This document shows positions 5,833-9,730 of a stretch of 9,730 nt of DNA, one piece after another. The DNA comes from Thermoplasmata archaeon. Its GTDB lineage: Archaea > Thermoplasmatota > Thermoplasmata > RBG-16-68-12 > JAGMCJ01. The stretch spans positions 1 to 9,730 of the forward strand of contig JAGMCJ010000035.1 in NCBI GenBank assembly GCA_023129265.1, written 5' to 3'. The translations under genes were made by a program, and so were the position numbers. The notes under the pieces were generated by a model. The model was not told the DNA's origin, made no database searches, and saw only the letters and a list, made by a program, of their open reading frames with translations. How positions within the stretch are numbered: the stretch's first letter is position 1; each line of letters opens with the position of its first letter.

Positions 5833-6519
5833 GTGGAAGGGAACAGACTACTCCGATTGCTCGCCACCGTGTCTCTCGTCGGTGTTGTGGGGCTCTTTGC
5901 CTATTCGCTCGCACTGGAGCCCGTTGACAGAGGGATCGGGGAGATCGGTGCGGAGGATGTGGGCTCTCTCGTGTCCGTGAAGGGCATGGTCGCGACGACC
6001 TGGAGGACGTCAAGAGGAGACCTCAACATCATCCTGACGGATGGGGAGGACTACATCCGCGTGTACGTCCCCGAGAAGAGAGCTCCTCAAGACCGGCGCC
6101 TCATTCCGGGTGCGGTCGTGTCGGTGAAGGGTGAGGTCCAGATCTACGCGGGAGAGCTGGAGATCTACGTGACCTCCTCCGCGAGCATAGAGATAGTGAG
6201 GGAATCGACAAGTGATTCCATACCGCCGGGAGTTCTAGCGGAGATGCCTGATGTCTTTGCGGGAGAGGTCTTGCGCGTTCACGGATCGGTTCGGAACATC
6301 CGCGTTCTGAGAGATGCGGACCTTCAGGCGATAGGCACGGTCTTCGACCTCGGCTCGGACGGATACGAAATCTCCTGCATAGTCTTCGGGTGGGATTGGG
6401 AAGTGAATCCAATGGGCATCGCTGAGAGCCGAACAACGGTCTTCGAAGCGACCTGGGAATACTACGCGAGGGAAGCGATGTGGCAGCTCGTCTCGGACGG
6501 CCCGAGCTTCGGAGATTAG
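5833..6519 (+). CDS. Membrane-anchored protein with two OB-fold-like domains
   Basis: The 228-residue protein starts at GTG 5833. Arg5 and Arg8 precede a hydrophobic stretch (residues 9-28), so by the positive-inside rule the N-terminus is cytoplasmic and the bulk faces outside. Residues about 40-117 look like an OB-fold beta barrel: VGSLVSVKGMV, LTDGEDYIRVYVP, GAVVSVKGEVQIYAGELEI. Residues about 140-215 repeat the theme more loosely: FAGEVLRVHGSV, FDLGSDGYEISCIVFGWDW. OB folds bind nucleic acids, but also other ligands, as in the heme chaperone CcmE; the CcmE heme-binding His motif is absent. With the predicted outside location, DNA binding is doubtful. The gene is monocistronic, and its TAG overlaps the convergent RecJ-like stop by 4 bases (TTAG, 6516-6519). 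Function unknown. Confidence 0.75.
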   Translation: MEGNRLLRLLATVSLVGVVGLFAYSLALEPVDRGIGEIGAEDVGSLVSVKGMVATTWRTSRGDLNIILTDGEDYIRVYVPEKRAPQDRRLIPGAVVSVKGEVQIYAGELEIYVTSSASIEIVRESTSDSIPPGVLAEMPDVFAGEVLRVHGSVRNIRVLRDADLQAIGTVFDLGSDGYEISCIVFGWDWEVNPMGIAESRTTVFEATWEYYAREAMWQLVSDGPSFGD

Positions 6520-7853
6520 CCCTCCAATTGGACCTCAATGGTGTTGTCCACGTACTCGAGGAACTTCTCCTCCTTCCCCTTTGGTATGGACGCCCCTGCG
6601 GCGATCGAGTGGCCACCGCCAGACCCGCCCAGGACTTCCGCTGATTCCTTGAACGCCTCCGCCAGGTTCACTCCCTTTCCCACGAGGTCCTTCGTAGCCC
6701 TTCCCGAGATCCGTGTTTTCTCGGTCAGGACGGAAAGGGCCACTGTCGCGAGGTCTGGATTGAGCAAGTACCTCATGGCGACTCCGCCGATCGTTCCCGC
6801 GAAGGAGGGGTTCTCGACGTAGAAGAACTGCGTGTGGTTCCTCTCGAACGCCCCCTCGTCCTCCACCTTCTTGAGCCCCACGAGGACCTGACCCAGGAAC
6901 TCCTTCCTGAGCCTCTTTCCCTCCTCCAGAGCGGATGGGTCGCCGAGACATATCGCGACCCCGACACCGTCCATCCCGAGCCTCCCGCAAGCGTTCACGT
7001 AGGCCGCGGTCCAGTTGGCGTAGGTTCCGCGGGATGCGTCCCAGTAGCCCTCCTCGATCGCTCCCTTCACGTCCTCCGCTGTGACGCCCTGCTCGAGCAG
7101 TTTCAGTGACATAGCGGAGATGAGCTTGATCTTGGACTCGCCCTCCAGCTCCTCGACGCGCATGTCGGGCGATATGCCCAGGTCGGAGAGGAAGGTGCCC
7201 GCCCCGCCCATGTTGCCGGATATGCCGACCACATAGGGGTTGATGGAAAGGGACAGGGCCTCCGCGAGGGTGTCACCGAGGAGCGTGTGTGTTCTGTCGA
7301 CCCTCATTCCCACTTTCTCTGAAGCTTCCTTGGCGATGGAGCGGTTAAGGCCTTCGAGGCCGCCAGGATGCTGTCTGTCCGCCACAGCTCCCGCCAAAGC
7401 AATGCCCGCCAGGTCCCAGTTCTCCTCGTCCATGACCGTGGCCAGGGTGAAGGACAGGGTGGCCGCACAGGCGCCCTTTGTCCCGTCTATTCCGTGAAGG
7501 TGAGAGTTTATGTGCACAATCTTCTCGCTGTCTCCTCTGGGTTCGTGATGGTCGAGGACGATCACTTTCGCGGACAGCTTCTCGAGGGCTGGGAGGCTAT
7601 TGCTACCCATGTCCGCAATCAGGATCACGTCCTCGTCTCCCTCAAGAGCCCCGATGAAGGCCTCGTCCAGTGCTCGTGTCGTGCACACTTGAAAGCTCAG
7701 GCCCTTGCGGTGGAGCGCCTTCGCCAAGATACCCGCGGCGCACAGTCCGTCCCCGTCGTAGTGAGAGACCACCTTCACTCTCGTTGCCGAGGACAGCACG
7801 TCCACGGCTTCTTCGAGCTTCCTTGAGAAATCCTCAGGCAGTTCCAGAGACAT
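6516..7853 (-). CDS. recJ: RecJ-like DHH/DHHA1 single-strand nuclease (phosphoesterase)
   Basis: The 445-residue protein has the DHH superfamily motifs in order: HYDGDG (His31, Asp33, Asp35), ADMGS (Asp81), DHHEP (Asp101-His102-His103) and GAVADRQH (Asp159). The C-terminal DHHA1 domain ends in GGSGGGHSIAAGA (409-421). These residues bind two metal ions and hydrolyse phosphodiester bonds, typically 5'-3' on single-stranded DNA or RNA. Archaeal relatives include GINS-associated RecJ/GAN and Cdc45-like proteins; all catalytic residues are kept, so an active nuclease is expected. Its ATG lies 4 bases after the stop of the S15 gene on the same strand, with no clear promoter or Shine-Dalgarno of its own, so it is probably coupled to S15. 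The S15-RecJ pair is a known archaeal neighbourhood. The assignment to DHH nucleases is firm; the exact substrate is not. Confidence 0.92.
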   Translation of the reverse strand: MSLELPEDFSRKLEEAVDVLSSATRVKVVSHYDGDGLCAAGILAKALHRKGLSFQVCTTRALDEAFIGALEGDEDVILIADMGSNSLPALEKLSAKVIVLDHHEPRGDSEKIVHINSHLHGIDGTKGACAATLSFTLATVMDEENWDLAGIALAGAVADRQHPGGLEGLNRSIAKEASEKVGMRVDRTHTLLGDTLAEALSLSINPYVVGISGNMGGAGTFLSDLGISPDMRVEELEGESKIKLISAMSLKLLEQGVTAEDVKGAIEEGYWDASRGTYANWTAAYVNACGRLGMDGVGVAICLGDPSALEEGKRLRKEFLGQVLVGLKKVEDEGAFERNHTQFFYVENPSFAGTIGGVAMRYLLNPDLATVALSVLTEKTRISGRATKDLVGKGVNLAEAFKESAEVLGGSGGGHSIAAGASIPKGKEEKFLEYVDNTIEVQLEG

Positions 7854-7857
7854 GGCT

Positions 7858-8313
7858 TCACTTCACTTGAAGCTCAGCCGTTTCAATAGAATACTTCCAG
7901 TCCTTCGGCATCACTCCGGTCCGGATGTAGTACTTGGTAATCCTCCTGATCTTGGCTTCGATCAGATGGAGGCCTCTCTTGTTGTGCAGGTCCTTGGGGT
8001 TGGTCTTGAGGTGCGCGTTCAGCTGCACCGCCTTTCTCATGAGATTCGCCAGGTCCTCCGGTAGGGAGAGGGTCATCTCGTTCTCCCCAAGTATCTGAGT
8101 GATGCTCTTTCCAGTGGCCAGGCGGACGTTGGGCACGCCATGCTGGTCTCTCAAACGAAGGCCTATCAGAGCGCTGGACAGGCCCTCCTTGGAGTACCTT
8201 ACCACGAGGTCCTCGATTTCCCTCGGTTTGGGCTTGACCCACTTCGGATTCTCTGTCAGGTAGGGCCTCGTCGAGGACGACTTTCCCTTCTTCTTTGCAT
8301 GCATTCTGGCCAT
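7858..8313 (-). CDS. rps15: 30S ribosomal protein S15, archaeal type
   Basis: The 151-residue protein is the archaeal/eukaryotic type of S15 (uS15), about 60 residues longer at the N-terminus than bacterial S15. It begins MARMHAKKKGKSSS, with the characteristic basic N-terminus. It continues with HGVPNVRLATGKSITQIL and the core rRNA-binding region LKTNPKDLHNKRGLHLIEAK, then YYIRTGVMPKDW. It binds 16S rRNA in the central domain of the small subunit. The frame extends upstream to GTG 8334, but that lies before the predicted transcription start (near 8327), and the family begins at MARMHA, so 8313 is chosen. GAGG sits 6 bases before the ATG, making this one of the few leadered genes here. RecJ follows 4 bases after its stop. 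Confidence 0.96.
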   Translation of the reverse strand: MARMHAKKKGKSSSTRPYLTENPKWVKPKPREIEDLVVRYSKEGLSSALIGLRLRDQHGVPNVRLATGKSITQILGENEMTLSLPEDLANLMRKAVQLNAHLKTNPKDLHNKRGLHLIEAKIRRITKYYIRTGVMPKDWKYSIETAELQVK

Positions 8314-8349
8314 TGGAAACCTCGGAGATTCCACAGATGATGCATCTAC

Positions 8350-8357
8350 TATTTAAG
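8350..8357 (-). promoter_or_regulatory. Box A promoter of the S15-RecJ unit
   Basis: CTTAAATA on the minus strand would place initiation near 8327, giving a leader of about 14 bases with GAGG before ATG 8313. It lies in the 67-base gap after fibrillarin, so S15 can be transcribed separately from flpA. Confidence 0.6.
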
Positions 8358-8380
8358 ATTGGTGCAGGCAGCCAGTCGCC

Positions 8381-9043
8381 TCATTTTTGGGCTATGAGGG
8401 CGGCATGATCCTTCTCGTACGGGTCCAAGTTGACCCTCTGCAGGACATTGACGCCCGAGCGCGAGAGTTCGTCCTCCACGGCATCGTAGACCCGCGTGGG
8501 CCTCTTCGTCACATCCACGCTCCTGGCCTTGACCATGAGGAACGCGTACCCTCTCTCCCGTACCAATCCGAGATTCTTCAGCAGGATTCCGGCCTGGTTC
8601 CTCTGGGCGATGTCCTGGTAGACGATGTCGGCCCTTCCGACCGCCGCTTGGTAGTCCTCGGGCTTGTTCGCGTCGGCGAGGATCGGCATCATGTTCTTTC
8701 TGGACTCGCTCAACGAGACAAGCTTCCTGAAGGGGCGAGGTGATACCTCAACGCAGTATATGACGCCACGGGAACAGATGTCCGACAGGTGGCTCGCGGT
8801 CGTCCCGCTTGCCGCGCCGAGGTACAGGACAGTCGAGTCCGCTGCGAAGGGGAAGACATCGCATCCTTTGAGGATGAGAGCCGCCAACTTGCTTCTCCTG
8901 GGATTCCAGAACCTGTACTCGGTCTCGTCCTGGGTCTTCAGCCTCTCACCGTAGACGGCTTCCCCAGGAACGAGGTTGCGAGTGAACAGGCCCGACCCGT
9001 CCGTGTACACGTGTTCCATTCCCGCTGATCGGATTCTTGGCAC
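8381..9043 (-). CDS. flpA: Fibrillarin-like rRNA/tRNA 2'-O-methyltransferase
   Basis: Fibrillarin is the SAM-dependent catalytic subunit of archaeal C/D-box sRNPs, which 2'-O-methylate rRNA and tRNA with Nop5 and L7Ae. The 220 residues carry the diagnostic YRFWNPRRSKLAA (43-55), SAM loop LYLGAASGTTASHL (73-86), acidic Glu99 in YCVEVSPR, Asp124 in ILADANKPEDY, Asp144 in YQDIAQRNQ, Lys172 in MVKARSVD and His213 near the end. Together these match the Lys-Asp-Lys-His catalytic set of the family. The start is GTG 9043, supported by a TATA-like element at -30 to -23; ATG 9019 (MEHVYTDG) is an alternative that loses 8 residues. Nop5, often the adjacent gene in archaea, is not next to it: S15 lies downstream and a divergent regulator upstream. 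Confidence 0.95.
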   Translation of the reverse strand: MPRIRSAGMEHVYTDGSGLFTRNLVPGEAVYGERLKTQDETEYRFWNPRRSKLAALILKGCDVFPFAADSTVLYLGAASGTTASHLSDICSRGVIYCVEVSPRPFRKLVSLSESRKNMMPILADANKPEDYQAAVGRADIVYQDIAQRNQAGILLKNLGLVRERGYAFLMVKARSVDVTKRPTRVYDAVEDELSRSGVNVLQRVNLDPYEKDHAALIAQK

Positions 9044-9065
9044 GGCGCTCTCATCCGCCGAGGAG

Positions 9066-9073
9066 TAGAAAAC
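9066..9073 (-). promoter_or_regulatory. Candidate box A promoter of flpA
   Basis: GTTTTCTA on the minus strand lies at -30 to -23 from GTG 9043. It is a weaker TATA match than the others in the window, so the call rests mainly on spacing. A C-rich tract (G-rich on the plus strand) lies directly upstream of it. Confidence 0.4.
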
Positions 9074-9081
9074 CCTTTCTA

Positions 9082-9100
9082 GGGCGGAGGGGCGGGAGGG
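9082..9100 (+). other. Four G-run tract, potential G-quadruplex
   Basis: Four runs of three or four G (9082-9084, 9089-9092, 9094-9096, 9098-9100) are separated by loops of 4, 1 and 1 bases, satisfying the standard G3N1-7 motif. It ends about 9 bases upstream of the flpA box A. Structure formation is not shown by sequence alone. Confidence 0.5.
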
Positions 9101-9119
9101 ATCGAACGAGCTCGGGAAA

Positions 9120-9141
9120 GTTAACCTTAAACAAGGTTAAC
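9120..9141. repeat. Perfect 9-base inverted repeat, putative operator
   Basis: GTTAACCTT and AAGGTTAAC flank a 4-base spacer AAAC, giving a 22-base dyad with no arm mismatches. It lies in the divergent gap, 77 bases from the flpA GTG and 97 bases from the regulator ATG. No U-rich tail follows on either strand, so it is not a convincing terminator. A binding site for a dimeric regulator, perhaps the adjacent winged-helix protein, fits better; that is inference. Confidence 0.6.
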
Positions 9142-9204
9142 CGCCGGACCTCGGAGACGCCAAGATTCGCCCGCGAGCGATCCGTTTCATTCAGCCATCA
9201 ATAA

Positions 9205-9212
9205 CATTAAAG
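9205..9212 (+). promoter_or_regulatory. Box A promoter of the winged-helix regulator
   Basis: CATTAAAG lies 26-33 bases before ATG 9238, compatible with a leaderless transcript. The bases between it and the palindrome show no further element. Confidence 0.5.
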
Positions 9213-9237
9213 ATTGGCATTCGGTTGCAGTCATTGA

Positions 9238-9720
9238 ATGTCGGAGGAGGACTTGAGGAAGGAAATCAGGGAACTCTCAGATAAGATGGAGAGGTTGGAA
9301 AACACCATAAAGGAGATGTCCGCGCCCTATTCCCAGGCCCTCAGCTATATTGAGAAATTCCAGGACATATCAAAGGGCTACTTCAGGCTCTTGGAGCTCT
9401 ACGAGAGATACGGGGCCATTTCCCCCGAAGTCCTCCTACCGGGCCTCAAGGACCCAATCTCGATCGAGATCATCAAGATACTCTTCGACGCAAAGGAGAG
9501 GAACATATCCGAGATAACGAGAGAGCTGAAGAAGAGGAGAGGAACCGCATCTAGGAGGATAGTCCGAGAGAGGCTTCAGATTCTGGAGGAGAAGGGAGCG
9601 GTGGAGAGCACGAGTTCGCAAAAGAGCAAGAAGTACAGCATCTCTCAGAGACTGCTCGACAAGTGGTCACAAGTGCTGCTCCTTCCAAAGACAGATATGA
9701 CAGCCTCATATCCACGCTAG
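9238..9720 (+). CDS. Coiled-coil / winged-helix transcriptional regulator
   Basis: The 160-residue protein begins with a charged heptad-like helix (residues about 3-28, LRKEIRELSDKMERLENTIK), likely a dimerising coiled coil. A helical linker follows. Residues about 70-140 form a winged helix-turn-helix: DPISIEIIKILFDAKERN, then NISEITRELKKRRG as the turn, RRIVRERLQILEEKGAVE as a recognition-type helix, and a wing with SSQKSKKYSIS. The layout matches ArsR/MarR-like archaeal regulators, but I cannot name a specific family. No ligand domain or metal-binding Cys motif is present. The gene diverges from flpA, and the palindrome at 9120-9141 lies between them, suggesting autoregulation or control of flpA. 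The last ten bases of the window after its TAG show nothing. Confidence 0.8.
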   Translation: MSEEDLRKEIRELSDKMERLENTIKEMSAPYSQALSYIEKFQDISKGYFRLLELYERYGAISPEVLLPGLKDPISIEIIKILFDAKERNISEITRELKKRRGTASRRIVRERLQILEEKGAVESTSSQKSKKYSISQRLLDKWSQVLLLPKTDMTASYPR

Positions 9721-9730
9721 ACTTCAACGT

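Noticed and set aside
8314..8334. S15 extended to GTG 8334
   Set aside because: The codon lies upstream of the predicted transcription start, and archaeal S15 proteins begin at the MARMHA motif.
8379..8399. Hairpin CCTCAT...ATGAGG at the end of flpA, considered as a terminator
   Set aside because: It overlaps the flpA stop codon, has only a 6-base stem, and no U-rich tract follows in the direction of transcription.

Overview
The window reads as chromosomal DNA of a euryarchaeal-type archaeon. It carries archaeal fibrillarin, an archaeal-type ribosomal protein S15, an Orc1/Cdc6 family ATPase, a RecJ/DHH nuclease, a NIF3-like protein and a DUF835 protein. TATA-like box A elements sit about 23-30 bases ahead of several start codons, so many mRNAs look leaderless. 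Together with the DUF835 protein and the GADV-type helical-repeat protein, this suggests Thermoplasmatota or a relative. That placement is inferred from gene content and was not tested by phylogeny.

Layout. The left edge (3-506) holds the C-terminal part of a DDE integrase/transposase, the only mobile-element sign. A two-CBS-domain protein (627-1112, +) follows and meets stop-to-stop a minus-strand gene for a SAP-like/helical-repeat/zinc-ribbon protein (1113-2549). Behind that lies a small all-helical orphan (2643-2990, -). A compact divergent promoter separates the orphan from a NIF3-like protein (3064-4017, +). Next comes a two-gene unit: a divergent Orc1/Cdc6 (4101-5267, +) and a DUF835 protein (5269-5796, +), one base apart. 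A membrane-anchored tandem OB-fold protein with a GTG start (5833-6519, +) ends in a 4-base overlap with the convergent RecJ-like nuclease (6516-7853, -). RecJ is transcribed behind S15 (7858-8313, -), which lies behind fibrillarin (8381-9043, -). A 194-base divergent intergenic region with a G-run motif and a perfect 22-base palindrome leads to a coiled-coil/winged-helix regulator (9238-9720, +).

The right half is mainly information processing: rRNA methylation, ribosome and DNA maintenance. The left half is accessory or poorly characterised. The most unusual items are the five-unit repeat protein with terminal SAP-like and zinc modules, the Orc1/Cdc6 that lacks the usual sensor-1 residues and is coupled to DUF835, and the palindrome beside the regulator gene. 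I found no tRNA, rRNA, CRISPR array or convincing replication origin. No stretch over 300 bases lacks a gene.
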